Positions 1 through 9,089 are shown, counted from the stretch's first letter. The stretch is 29,066 nucleotides of DNA from Sperchopsis tessellata (GCA_033557685.1 JAWQRN010000480.1:1-29066), one strand, 5' to 3'. Program-made: numbers and translations. Notes: generated by a model not told the origin, from the letters alone.

Positions 1-795
1 AAACATCTATTTGTACATTCTGGAGTGAAACCATACAGTTGTGAAATTTGTCAAAAAAGTTTCTCTGAAAATAGTTCCTTGAAGAAACATCTAATTGTAC
101 ATTCTGGAGAGAAACCATATAGTTGTAATACTTGCCAAAATCGTTTCAGGTTTAAAAGTAATTTGAAGGCACACCTACTTTTACATACTGGAGTGAAACC
201 ATACAGTTGTAAAATTTGTCAAAAATGTTTCTCTGATAATAGTTCTTTGAAGAAACATCTATTTGTACATTCTGGAGAGAAACCATATAGTTGTAATATT
301 TGCCAAAAACGTTTCAGTTATAACGGTAATTTGAGGGCACACCTAATTTTACATTCTGGAGTGAAGCCATACAGTTGTGAAATTTGTCAAAAAAGTTTCA
401 CTCAGAATTGTAATTTTAAGAAACACCTACTTGAACATTCTGGAGAGAAATCATACAGTTGTGATATTTGTCAAGAAAGTTTCACTGAAAGTAGTACTTT
501 GAAGTCACACTTACTCTTACATTCTAGTGAGAAACTGTATAAATGTAAAATTTGTCAAAAAAGTTTCACTTGGAATAGTAGTTTGAATAGACACGTACTT
601 TCACATTCTGGAAAGAAACCATACAGTTGTGAAGTTTGTCAAAAAAGTTTCACTCAAAATAGTAGTTTGAAGACACACTTACTTTTACATTCCGGAGTGA
701 AACCATACAGTTGTGAAATTTGTCAAAAAAGGTTTAGGCAAAACATTCAGTTGACGTTACACTTACGTCGACATTCTGGAAAACAACAGGTATAG
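1..795 (+). CDS. C2H2 zinc-finger exon A (5' end outside window)
   Basis: The reading frame is open from base 1 and ends at TAG 793-795. It encodes nine complete C2H2 fingers plus the end of a tenth at the left edge. Each finger is 28 residues, of the form YSCxxCQKxF-x5-L-x2-H-x3-H, joined by SGEKPY or SGVKPY linkers, which is the usual DNA-binding arrangement. The first fingers alternate CEIC (SENSSLKKH helix) with CNTC or CNIC types, giving a two-finger period. A GTG at base 25 is an ordinary valine codon and not a start. By comparison with the downstream copies this is the last exon of a leader-plus-fingers gene whose leader lies to the left. A one-base shift just before the stop ends the array early, and relic fingers continue beyond it. 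It is most similar to exon B. The product is probably a nuclear DNA-binding protein; its target is unknown. Confidence 0.9.
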   Translation, partial: KHLFVHSGVKPYSCEICQKSFSENSSLKKHLIVHSGEKPYSCNTCQNRFRFKSNLKAHLLLHTGVKPYSCKICQKCFSDNSSLKKHLFVHSGEKPYSCNICQKRFSYNGNLRAHLILHSGVKPYSCEICQKSFTQNCNFKKHLLEHSGEKSYSCDICQESFTESSTLKSHLLLHSSEKLYKCKICQKSFTWNSSLNRHVLSHSGKKPYSCEVCQKSFTQNSSLKTHLLLHSGVKPYSCEICQKRFRQNIQLTLHLRRHSGKQQV

Positions 796-1612
796 TTGTG
801 GAACTTGTCAAAAAAGATAATTTGAGGACACACCTACTTTTGCATACTGGAGTGAAACCATACAGTTGTGAAATTTTTCAAAAAAGTTTCTCTGAGAATA
901 TTTTTTTGAAGAAACATCTATTTGTATATTCTGGAGAGAAACCATATGGTTGTATTACTTGCCAAAAACATTTCAATTCTAACTGTAATTAGAGGACACA
1001 CCTACTTTAAATTCTGGAGTGAAACAATACAGTTGTGAAATTTGTCAAAAAAGTTTCACTCGGAATAGTAATTTGAAGAAACACCTGCTTGTACATTCTG
1101 GAGAGAAACCATACAATTGTGAAATATGTCAAAAAAGATTCACTGAAAGTAGGAGTTTGAAATCTCACTTACTCTTACATTCTAGTGAGAAACCATACAG
1201 TTGTGAAATTTGTCAAAAAAGTTCCACACAAAATAGTAATTTGAAGAAACACATACTTTTGCATTCTGGAGTGAAACCATAAAGTTGCGAAATATGTCAA
1301 AATTGTTTTCGCCGAATGTATCGTTTCAAGGAACATGTCCTTGTAGAAACATAATAGTTGTGAAAGTTGTCAAATAAGTTTCACTGAGAGTAGTAAGTCG
1401 AAGTTACACTTAAGTATACATTCTAAAGAAAAACCATACAATTGAAATATTTGTCAAAAAAGTTTCAGCTCCAGCACTAGTTTGAAAGTACACTTATGTG
1501 TACATTCTGGAGAGAAAACATATAGTTGTGATAAATGAGAAAGTTTTAGTTGGAGCAGTAGTTTGCAGTTACATTTACCTTTACATTCTAAACAGAAATT
1601 TTCTGAGGATAC
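796..1612 (+). pseudogene. Decayed zinc-finger tail of exon A
   Basis: About ten further finger-like units follow the stop of exon A, scattered over all three frames. Three consecutive ones (1019-1282) are still in frame. Others have lost zinc ligands (C to F and H to Y near 870-935) or carry in-frame stops (near 990, 1282, 1350, 1443 and 1538). The last recognisable unit ends near 1605. The simplest reading is that the array once had about 20 fingers and that a one-base insertion near 790 cut it, after which the remainder drifted as 3' UTR. The small minus-strand frame at 1454-1672 is only the complement of these fingers. Confidence 0.85.
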
Positions 1613-1653
1613 AGTTGTAAAACTTATATAATAAATCTCAGTCTTATCCATAT

Positions 1654-2185
1654 TGTTACAAAATATTGCCACCTTGAGATCTGAAATCGAGTTAGCAACA
1701 GTACAAATGTTTTAAGAGAACTGTTATTAATGAAATTCGAAGAATCTACTTTTGCACACAATCTACATTTGCAGATGGCTAGATTTCTCAAAATTTATGT
1801 ATGCAGCTGGCCAGATTTCTTAGAATTTCATATGCGGCCACCTGCTCGTAGTTCCGTTAAAAAATCAAAAGAAAAGCATAATGGTTTCCGACTACAAAAC
1901 AGCTAGCTGGCTATATAAGGAACGGGTATCGTATGGGACAGGAGTTCACAAGTGATTTCCGTTCAAGTCACTACAGAAGTTCTCCGGTGATATAAACAAA
2001 ATATTAAATGTAAATAGTTAGTGTTTGAAAATAAAATGTTAGTTAATGTAGTGAATAAGCGTTTGTAAATAAAGCATTAGCTTAATATTAGTGTTAAATG
2101 TGTAAGTAAATCTAAATAACTGATACTAAATAAAAAAAGTATTATTTGACAAATAATTTAAATCAAACCCAGTAAAATTGTAACA
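1654..2185 (+). mobile_element. Solo LTR (Gypsy/BEL-like) with 4-bp target duplication
   Basis: The element begins TGTTACAA and ends TTGTAACA, a perfect 8-bp inverted pair of the TG...CA type that bounds LTRs. It is flanked by ATAT at 1650-1653 and 2186-2189. The paralogous tail at about 6805-6820 reads continuously across the same point, so it works as an empty site. Inside are a TATA box (1912-1919) in plus orientation, a candidate start region and several AATAAA-type signals downstream, as expected for U3-R-U5. No internal retroviral-type genes are present, so this is a single LTR left after recombination. The superfamily is not determined; a 4-bp duplication suits Gypsy or BEL better than Copia. 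Confidence 0.85.
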
Positions 2186-2189
2186 ATAT

Positions 2190-2540
2190 ATTGAATTTCC
2201 ACTTATATTTATATATTTCCACTTATATTCTGGAGAAAAACCATAGAAAAGTTTCAGACACAATAATGCTTTGAAGACACACTTTCACAAGTTGGTGAGA
2301 AAGCATGCAGGTGTGAAATATCTCAAAAGACCACACAGCCACAGTCTGTATTTGAATATATTTTTGTTGTTAATTATAGAAATGTATTACTTTTGTATTT
2401 TGTATATTTTTGAGTTCCTATAAGTAATCTGTATCTATTGAAACGAGCGGCACAATTTCAAACAACTACTCAGTCGTTTAAATTAAGGTGACCTTAATAT
2501 ACAGCGATATTCTCATATCTAATATATAAACAATAGTTAT
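2190..2540 (+). repeat. 3' tail module of unit A
   Basis: This is the first of five copies of a module found after finger exons (others near 6740-7112, 7934-8510, 15666-15800 with 19586-19915, and 21657-21997). It starts with relic finger sequence (2217-2340), continues into an AT-rich UTR, and ends with a conserved GAGCGGCACAATTTCAAAC block and the palindrome TTAAGGTGACCTTAA at 2483-2497. In this copy the poly(A) signal position reads TAAGTAA, so AATAAA has been lost. Confidence 0.75.
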
Positions 2541-2752
2541 CTTCAGGTTTTCCGGGAAATAAGTGAGTGTTGGCTTTTCTATTTGCTGACGTTTCGTCCA
2601 CCTTTGAGGAAATTATCAAGACATGTAGATCTTAAAAGTGTTAATTATAGATTGCCATGTAGCTCTGATTAGTGCTAGATGTAGGTGCAAACCAGCTCTA
2701 AAAAGTGCTAAGCATAGAACGACATGTAGCTCTCAGAAGTGCTAGTCATTAT
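2541..2752 (-). mobile_element. Minisatellite-bearing short element, copy 1
   Basis: It begins CTTCAGGTTTTCCGGG, the same terminus as the element at 3743-3867. It contains the complement of GGTGGACGAAACGTC near 2588-2604. It then runs into about four tandem units of 33-35 bp, each close to CATGTAGCTCT-x3-AAGTGCTA (about 2620-2748). No coding capacity is seen. The right-hand terminus is not clear. Confidence 0.6.
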
Positions 2753-2950
2753 TTTTTTTTACTTAGAGCCAGATTTATTCTGGGTTGTTAGTTTTGAAAT
2801 GAAGGCACTGGGTAAATACACTATGACTTGTGTGCAAAGAGGAATTCTGGCTTCTTATTAAAGAATCAAACCATTCATCCCTATAACTCCAGACAGAGCG
2901 ACAATTTCATCTTGCCCCCATACACCCAATTACTGATGATCTGTTTTGAT
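2753..2950. other. Unassigned spacer
   Basis: No gene or repeat family was recognised between the minisatellite element and the duplicated upstream block. A frame at 2828-3070 is open on the plus strand but has no recognisable domain and is not kept in the paralogous region. Confidence 0.4.
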
Positions 2951-4011
2951 AACTATTTAAAGTACCGTTTCAAAACTTTCCATATTTTTGCTTTCCTCAA
3001 GACAACGGTTCAAATACTACCTCACGCTATCGACGTAATTTTGGTCACACTCTTCAACAATTCCTGTTAAGTAAAGTTTCTATAAGTTTCTTGCGGTTCG
3101 GATGCGCGAATTTAATTGTATTCGTGTGCGTGTTTTATAAACAATTGCGTGTGTATAATAAGATAATGTGCAACACATTCAATTCCATCCACATATACAA
3201 TTCCTAATACAACGAACGATAAGAGAAGCCCATACACTCACACACACGTCTGCAGTTTCTGGAACTCATACACACACGTCTGCAGATATTGAAATTAAAG
3301 TAAGCGAAAAAATTTACTTACGTTTACATACAAAAAAAAAAATTACTCCTATTTCACTACACAGAATCCGCGCCGTTTTATTTACAGTTCACATAGGTCC
3401 TTCGAAGTAAACACGAATATACCCAACGTGTTGCTCCTTCTGGCATATAAATACCAACAAAGTGTATGAAGTGCCATGCTCCGACTATGAGAGGGCCTAC
3501 ATAGTATCTTAACCCGTGTGAATGAGCACGAACTGTTAATAAAGAGATTAGAAATATCATCTGCTGTAGCTCAGCAGACTATGAACACAAGGCACAGAAT
3601 TAACTTGTGACAATAACAACTTCGCGCGAAATATACCTTAAACACCAAAATTTGCGGGAAGCTGTCGAAATAGAAAACAGGCCTAACTGTCTAAATACAC
3701 CTGACGATACAGTACGTAGACCTCCACGGCCACATTAAAAATCTTCAGGTTTTCCGGGAGAGAACACTGTGTAAGAGCTACATGTCTTGATAATATCTCC
3801 TGCAACGGTGGACGAAACGTCGGCAATAAAAAAGCCAACACACGGTTATCTCCCGGAAAACCTGAAGAAAACCCATTCGATAGTTTGCGTTTACCCCACA
3901 TGTGGAAACCAGTTGTTAGAAAATCGAGCGTGAGATTCACAACACCAATAGGATCCGTACTAAGACCGAAAGTGCCAATCACAAGGCGCTCTATCACCAA
4001 TTCGCTGAGCA
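2951..4011 (+). repeat. Duplicated upstream region of leader B
   Basis: This block is homologous to about 11233-12565 upstream of leader C. Shared landmarks are AAAGTACCGTTTCAAAAC, ATTTTGGTCACACT, TATAATAAGATAATGTGCAA, two short ACACACACGTCTGCAG-type repeats (about 3238-3288), and CCAAT-containing sequence just upstream of the TATA box (about 3940-4000). Copy C carries about 400 extra bases after its first 45. Copy B carries a 173-bp mobile insertion. The homology shows that promoter and leader were duplicated together. Confidence 0.8.
3710..3882 (+). mobile_element. 173-bp insertion with 19-bp perfect inverted termini
   Basis: The paralogous site in unit C (about 12394-12405) reads CCTGACGATAGTTTGCG without interruption. 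Here 173 bp separate CCTGACGATA from GTTTGCG, and CGATA is repeated at both edges (3705-3709 and 3878-3882), which suggests a 5-bp target duplication. Inside, CTTCAGGTTTTCCGGGAGA (3743-3761) and its exact complement (3849-3867) form a long inverted pair around a GGTGGACGAAACGTCGGC core (3808-3825). It is non-coding and related to the elements at 2541, 8511, 13715 and 21998. Confidence 0.75.
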
Positions 4012-4041
4012 TATAAAGTCCACCTTCTGACCAATTTCAGT
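4012..4041 (+). promoter_or_regulatory. Core promoter of leader B
   Basis: TATAAA at 4012-4017 is followed by the arthropod initiator TCAGT at 4037-4041. The T of the TATA box lies 27 bp before the initiator A (4039), the normal spacing for a TATA-directed start. The same pair with identical spacing occurs upstream of leader C, and CCAAT-containing sequence lies just upstream in both. Transcription would start at or near 4039. Confidence 0.75.
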
Positions 4042-4276
4042 CATTCGCTTTGACTAATTAATTAGATCTCACGATGCGTAATTTCTTCTGTAGTGAAATT
4101 TTTGCTGTGTAATTTTATCATGTGTAATTTTATCCTGTGTAATTTCATCCTGACACCATAGTTTAATACAAATAGGCAATTTTTATGCCATAATTTTCAG
4201 GTAAAAATTTCAATTTAGAGCTAAGTTCAGATATATTTTTGTGTCAATATTCCAATTCTGTTCTTCAACTATAAAA
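4039..4276 (+). other. Predicted 5' UTR of unit B
   Basis: This runs from the predicted start site to the leader ATG. It contains three short imperfect repeats of GTGTAATTTTATCCT (about 4108-4152), also present in unit C, and then the AT-rich stretch before the ATG. A 5'-UTR intron cannot be excluded. Confidence 0.55.
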
Positions 4277-4621
4277 ATGGACGTTAATGTTGAAATAAAA
4301 ACTGAACAAGTCAATTATAACGAACCGGGCGATACATACTACTTAAGCCTTAAGCCAAACTCAGAAATCAATTGTGGTATGTGCTTTGGCATTTTTATTT
4401 CTGAGAAACAGCTAGAATTGCACTTAATTGATGAACATCCAAACTTACACCTTACCGAAAATGTAGATATACCACTTCAAGTTAAACAAGAAAGTGACAT
4501 AAAATGTATCGATATCAAAGAAGAGAACCTAATTTTGGAATTTAATGATATTAAGGAAGAATCCCAAATCTTGGAATCAAACTACAAAACTGAAATACAA
4601 GATGAAACACTTAATGATAAG
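4277..4621 (+). CDS. Zinc-finger gene B, leader exon
   Basis: This encodes 115 residues from ATG 4277 to a phase-0 donor AAG|GTAGGT at 4621/4622. The in-frame GTG at 4241 is not used as a start because the three leaders align from this Met. Residues C33, C36, H49 and H54 form one C2H2-type finger with a CxxC-x12-H-x4-H pattern unlike the later arrays. Four psi-K-x-E motifs (IKTE at 7-10, VKQE at 69-72, IKEE at 80-83 and IKEE at 92-95) fit the SUMO consensus; YKTE at 103-106 is weaker. The remainder is acidic and probably disordered. Joined to 7247-7933 it gives a 343-residue protein. The frame would otherwise run ten codons into the intron and stop. It is about 91% identical to leader C. Its likely role is a regulatory N-terminus for a DNA-binding protein. 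Confidence 0.85.
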
Positions 4622-5692
4622 GTAGGTTTAAAGACTAGCGTAATACATCCATGAATGTGAGTAACCAATTTTAATTTATTAATGTTTACTACCTCACGAA
4701 TATTTATATATATATAAATATATACAACATTGAATTAATTGTAGCGAAACTATAGAAACAATAGAAAAACATTTAAAGTACAATAGATTTAAAATTTTGT
4801 AGTTGCTACAGTAGTGTTTCTCAAACGTGATTCTGCAAATGCTCTCTAATTATTAAGTTATATTTCGCGAGGTGTTTAAAATCAAATATAAAATATGCCA
4901 AAATTGTACAACACCATTCTAAATGCAAAAGCATTACTTCCTTCCTGATTTTGATTTCTTGTGCAATATACGTTATAACACTAGAAATGTACTTTTACTA
5001 TCACAGATGATAAATTTTAGTGAAAACTAAAACAACCAATAAAGTGCTAGAAAATTATTTCATATATAGTAAAAACTTTTGGTATTGTTGATATTTATTT
5101 AATTATTAAATTTAAAGAATAATATCTATTATGATATTAAGTAAATTTTGTTCGCAAATATATCTTAAAATCTAAACTTAACAGTGGTTTGTACAGTGCT
5201 TTTTACAAAGTATTTTTCTTATTTAGTGCTTTTTAAAAGTGTCATCCAGCTTTTTGAATCTGTTCTGGCAGGTGGGAGGTACCATTTGTGCATGAAGTAA
5301 GAGTTAGTGTAGACAAGAACGCCTTTGGAAAAAAGTAACAGCATTAACACTCAAGCGGAACTCGGAATAGTGTCTGTATAATATTCGAAGGAACGTTTTT
5401 ATTACACATTTTATACGAATCATAACTTTATAATAATAGCGTTTATTCATGTTATTAACAATTCACCAAAAACCAATAAAACATATTTATTTACTTAGAA
5501 AATTGCAGTACAATTGTCAACGTTCACTCGTTAACAAACAAGAGAGTACGTAATGAAATGCTTAGCCCTTGCGGGCACGAGTTTAGTGCGCATCACGAGA
5601 AGACCTGCAGATGCCACCTATATCTATCCTGGGGATTCCCCTATTTACGGGGATACTACATCCTCTCTGAAGTTAGGCGCCATTTAGTGATA

Positions 5693-5800
5693 AATTTAAA
5701 AGATAAACAGTTATTAAACTGCAAACACTGTGACACGGTGTTTCGAGTACATCAAACTACTTCATCTTATAGGTATCATATGGAACATAAGCATAATTTT
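5693..5800 (+). pseudogene. BED-type zinc-finger fragment, probably from a hAT element
   Basis: An open frame at 5558-5869 contains LNCKHCDTVF then SSYRYHMEHKH: Cys-x2-Cys, 15 residues, then His-x4-His, at 5720-5794. This spacing and the S-x-Y-x-x-H lead-in match BED fingers, which often open hAT-type transposases. No downstream transposase core can be followed and the flanks contain stops, so it is most likely a remnant. An independent small gene cannot be excluded. Confidence 0.5.
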
Positions 5801-6550
5801 TGCCAAAACAATATTCAACAGCTAAAATTGCTTCTTTTTTTTTTTCAAAAAACTGTACGTCAACTTTAAGTTCAGTTTTGGCAAATCTCATTGAATTAGA
5901 TCGCATATTATGTGCTATTTATCCAAATAGCAAAAAAAAATTAAAAATTGATGGAAAGCTCAAAGTTTAAAAATGCCATTGACGAAAAAGCCTTAATTAA
6001 ATATGCAGAATAACTTCAAGAAGATTTGAAAAATAAAATTAAAGCGAATACTGAAGCACGGATATTAAGAAGCAATCGTAGGTGTATGGGCCTTAATATT
6101 CACCCAAAAGAGAACATTTTTGGACTGGGAATAGTAAGAATAGAAGCCATAATGCCAGTCTCAAAAGCAATCGAAATTGTATGTTTATTCAAAATATGTT
6201 CTTTTATCAGATTTGGAATAAGAACATTTTCGATTGAAAGTAAGCAGTATAGGTTTTGAGTAGAAACAACAATGCATTGGACTTTTGTTTGTTGTTTATG
6301 GTGATTTAAAATTTGGATCCCAGAGTTATTTGTCAGTGTTAATAACAGAAAAAATGGTTTTTCACAATAGTTTATACTTTAAGAAAGAAAATGTAAATTA
6401 AAGTCACTTACAGAAGTGAAAATTACTTGAGTTTTTAATGAAAAATTATACCACCAACATGTACTCGATTTAATATGGTTACTTCAAGGAACTTGTTCAC
6501 TATGCAATAAAAAAAATAATCTACTAAGAATTTAGGGCAAAATTGCACAT

Positions 6551-6726
6551 ATCAAAGTTCTTGGTCAGTTTGCGATGGATCCCACCATTTCCGTTTCAAA
6601 AATAGCTAAGTCAATTAATATTTATATTTTGGCACAGTGCAAAAAATCCTTCAAGTGAATTCGTTCTTTCCATTTAAACTTCAAATTCATCAGCAATTAA
6701 CTAAAGATGATTATGACCGAAGTTAG
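6551..6726 (+). pseudogene. Tc1/mariner-like transposase fragment
   Basis: One frame reads VLGQFAMDPTISVSKIAKSI, and a shifted frame continues ILQVNSFFPFKLQIHQQLTK and DDYDR. This is the helix-turn-helix region followed by the P(F/Y)K-x-Q-x-HQQL-x-x-DDYDR segment typical of insect mariner/Tc1-type transposases, just before their catalytic domain. A frameshift near 6655 and an immediate stop show it is dead. The DDE domain is absent, because zinc-finger tail sequence starts right after it. Confidence 0.6.
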
Positions 6727-6739
6727 CATATTAGCAATA

Positions 6740-7112
6740 ATATGAAGGCAAACTTATGTCTACATTCTGAGGATACAGTTGTAAAAAAATTTCAGTCTTA
6801 TGCATAGATTGAATTTATAGTTATATTCTGGAAAAAAACCATACAATTGTGAATTGGGCAGAAAACTATCAGATACAATAATATTTTGAAGACACACCTT
6901 CACAAGTTGGTGAGGTGAGAGTCTATATGTGTATATATTTTTGGTGATATTTATAAAAATGTCTTACTTTTTTATGTATTATGTGTACTATTAAGTAGTT
7001 AAGTAGTATTTATTTAAGCTTTGTAAGAAACGGCACAATTTCAAACAAAATATATTAAGGTAACCTTAATATACTGTATACATTGAGCGTATTCCATACC
7101 TAATATTTAAAC
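6740..7112 (+). pseudogene. 3' remnant of a deleted zinc-finger exon
   Basis: This stretch matches the ends of the other finger exons: relic finger pieces (about 6743-6780 and 6820-6905), the AT-rich UTR, the CGGCACAATTTCAAAC block and the palindrome TTAAGGTAACCTTAA at 7055-7069. All upstream fingers are missing. It lies between leader B and finger exon B, so a finger exon once stood here. The 6805-6820 part is also the empty site for the solo LTR of unit A. Confidence 0.7.
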
Positions 7113-7246
7113 TTAAGTTCTTTATATAATACGTGTTAATGAACGATGCAAAATTGTTGCTTATTTTAGAAATCACATTGAACCACATATTTATCTTCCA
7201 GTTGTGTTTACCTTTTGTTTGTAACAAATGTTCTATATTTTTACAG

Positions 7247-7933
7247 AACCATATAATAAAAGATATTTTGGAAGACCCTTCGGAAAGTGGACCTTTAATT
7301 TGCAATTCAAGTAAGGAAACAGAGAAATCTCAACCTAAAGAAAACATTTGTAGAATTAGCACGAAAACTTTCACACGGAGTGATAATTTGAATACACATA
7401 TTCTTTTACATTCTGGAGAGAAACCATATAGTTGTAATACTTGCCAAAAACGTTTCAGGTTTAAGAGTAATTTGAGGACACACCTACTTTTACATTCTGG
7501 AGTGAAACCATACAATTGTGAGACCTGTCAAAAAAGTTTCACACAAAATAGTAATTTGAAGAAACATCTACTTATACATTCTGGAGTGAAACCATACAGT
7601 TGTGAAATTTGTCAAAAAAGTTTCTCTGAGAATAGTTCTTTGAAGAAACATCTATTTGTACATTCTGGAGAGAAACCATATAGCTGTAATACTTGCCAAA
7701 AACGTTTCAGTTTAAACAGTAATTTGACGACGCACCTACTCTCACATTCTGGAGTGAAATCATACAGTTGTGAAATTTGTCAAAAAAGTTTTAGACGGAG
7801 AAGTCATTTGAAGATACATTTTGTTGTACATTCTGGAGAGAAACCATATAGTTGTAATACTTGCCAAAAAAGTTTCACTCAAAGTAGTACTTTGAAGTCA
7901 CACTTACTTCTACATTCTGGAGAGAAGAGATAA
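7247..7933 (+). CDS. Zinc-finger gene B, finger exon
   Basis: The exon starts in phase 0 after acceptor TTTTTACAG (7238-7246); the open frame back to 7133 is intron. Residues 1-33 form a conserved linker (KDILEDPSESGPL), followed by seven 28-residue finger units to residue 223 and stop TAA 7931-7933. Finger 1 is defective: the second Cys is Ser (ICRIS). Fingers 2-7 keep all C2H2 ligands. Linkers alternate SGEKPY and SGVKPY. The array is the shortest here and closely matches part of exon A, including shared CNTCQKRFRFKSNL and CEICQKSFSENSSLKKH fingers. With leader B the protein is 343 residues. Relic finger sequence after the stop suggests the array has been shortened. Confidence 0.88.
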   Translation, partial: NHIIKDILEDPSESGPLICNSSKETEKSQPKENICRISTKTFTRSDNLNTHILLHSGEKPYSCNTCQKRFRFKSNLRTHLLLHSGVKPYNCETCQKSFTQNSNLKKHLLIHSGVKPYSCEICQKSFSENSSLKKHLFVHSGEKPYSCNTCQKRFSLNSNLTTHLLSHSGVKSYSCEICQKSFRRRSHLKIHFVVHSGEKPYSCNTCQKSFTQSSTLKSHLLLHSGEKR

Positions 7934-8510
7934 TTTGAAGACGCATTTACACCTACTTTCAGTAGAGACAATTCAGTTGTAAACTTTTCTAAACAAGTTT
8001 CAGTTATACCAATAGGTTGAATTTACATTTATGTCTATATCCTGGAGAGGAACGAAACATACAACTGTGAATTTTCAGACAGTAATATTTTGGAGATACT
8101 TTATTTTGCATGTTGGTGAAAAAGCATGCAGTTGTGTTATTTGACAAAAGACCAGATGGCTCCAGTCTATATGTGTATATATTTTTGGTGATATTTTTAG
8201 AAATGTATTGCTTTTGTATTTTGTATTTCTTATGAGTTCTAATAAATAATTTTTAACTGCATCTATACTATATAGTGAGCCACTTAATTTCAATCCACAA
8301 CTCTATTGTGTAATTTAAGGTGACCTTTATACAGCGGGAACAATGAGCGATATTCCCATACCTAGTATTTAAACAATATAAATATATCTTTATTCATTTT
8401 TGTTTTAATACCTTAACTTCAAAATATTTTTCTGTAAGCAAATGAAAGCATTTGTAAGGACTCTGACTCAAATAGAAAAATATTTGAAACTAATGAAACA
8501 CTATGAAAAT
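7934..8510 (+). terminator. 3' UTR and tail module of unit B
   Basis: Relic finger sequence (about 7935-8140) leads into the shared AT-rich UTR with AATAAA at 8241-8246, the likely poly(A) signal. The conserved downstream block follows, with the palindrome in the form TTAAGGTGACCTTTA (8315-8329). The module stays alignable with unit C to about 8510 (19915 in C). Confidence 0.65.
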
Positions 8511-8587
8511 GTCCCTTGCAACAGTGGACGAAACGTCGGCACTTGTCAGAGCCTCTACACGGTTTCCACCCGGAAACAACATTCATA
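8511..8587 (+). mobile_element. Short-element fragment with GTGGACGAAACGTC core
   Basis: GTCC (8511-8514) and GGAC (8526-8529) can pair around a short loop, directly followed by GAAACGTCGGC. The end TTTCCACCCGGAAACAAC is also found, inverted, at about 13725-13750. It belongs to the same family as the 3710-3882 insertion but a different subfamily. Confidence 0.55.
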
Positions 8588-9089
8588 CTAACCGCGGAAG
8601 TCTATTACATTTAATAATGAAACAGTAATTATTATTCTTTTACTTTAGCAATTTGAGTAATTTATCTATCACTGTAATTCTAAACAAACAAAATTAATAA
8701 TCTTAACAAAACCAGATGTTATAATTTGCAATCGTTAAATGAAACTTTTAGGGTTGAATTAATATAGGAAAATGGCTGATATAAATTAAAAGGTTTTTTT
8801 TTTTATAAGTATAAAAGTATATTTTTTTAATGAGATATTTATCTATTCATATACAATTACATAGAAAGGCTGAACACCAAAATAAAAATGGCCAGTCATA
8901 CAAAATTACATTTTTCTTATGGGATTTTCAGGGACCTGTGTGAGTTCTACTTGTTATCGTTTAATAAAAAAATAAATCTAAGAATTTAACATTATTATCT
9001 ATAATACAAAAAATGTACATTTAAATTCACTGCTAATTATAGACAATGTACAAATTTAACTGAAAATGTCTTTCACGAAAATAATAAAG
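8588..9089. other. Unassigned AT-rich spacer
   Basis: I see no gene, recognised repeat or long open frame here. Confidence 0.5.

Larger units (their letters stand above)
4622..7246 (+). other. Intron of unit B
   Basis: The intron runs from donor GTAGGT (4622) to acceptor TTTTTACAG (ending 7246). Its first part (to about 5095) is homologous to the intron of unit C, including AATAAAGTGCTAGAAAATTATTTC. The middle holds a BED-like finger fragment, a Tc1/mariner-like fragment and the 3' remnant of another finger exon. The 130 bases before the acceptor are conserved in all three complete finger exons. The stretches 5095-5690 and 5830-6550 show nothing I can assign. Confidence 0.75.

Noticed and set aside
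1454..1672. Minus-strand open frame opposite relic fingers
   Set aside because: It is the complement of decayed finger units; its repeated FSPEC-type residues mirror the finger linkers.
1708..2185. Alternative LTR start at TGTTTTAAG (1708)
   Set aside because: The start at 1654 gives a perfect 8-bp inverted end and an ATAT duplication, and agrees with the paralogous empty site; 1708 gives neither.
4622..4654. Leader B read-through ending VGLKTSVIHP as a complete short protein
   Set aside because: The same ten codons and stop follow leaders C and E, but intron similarity continues unchanged beyond the stop, so there is no sign of selection on the extension. The GTAGGT donor and the matching phase of the acceptor explain the boundary better.
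6026..6259. Plus-strand 77-codon frame in intron B
   Set aside because: No recognisable domain, no link to the BED fragment in frame, and no paralog in intron C.
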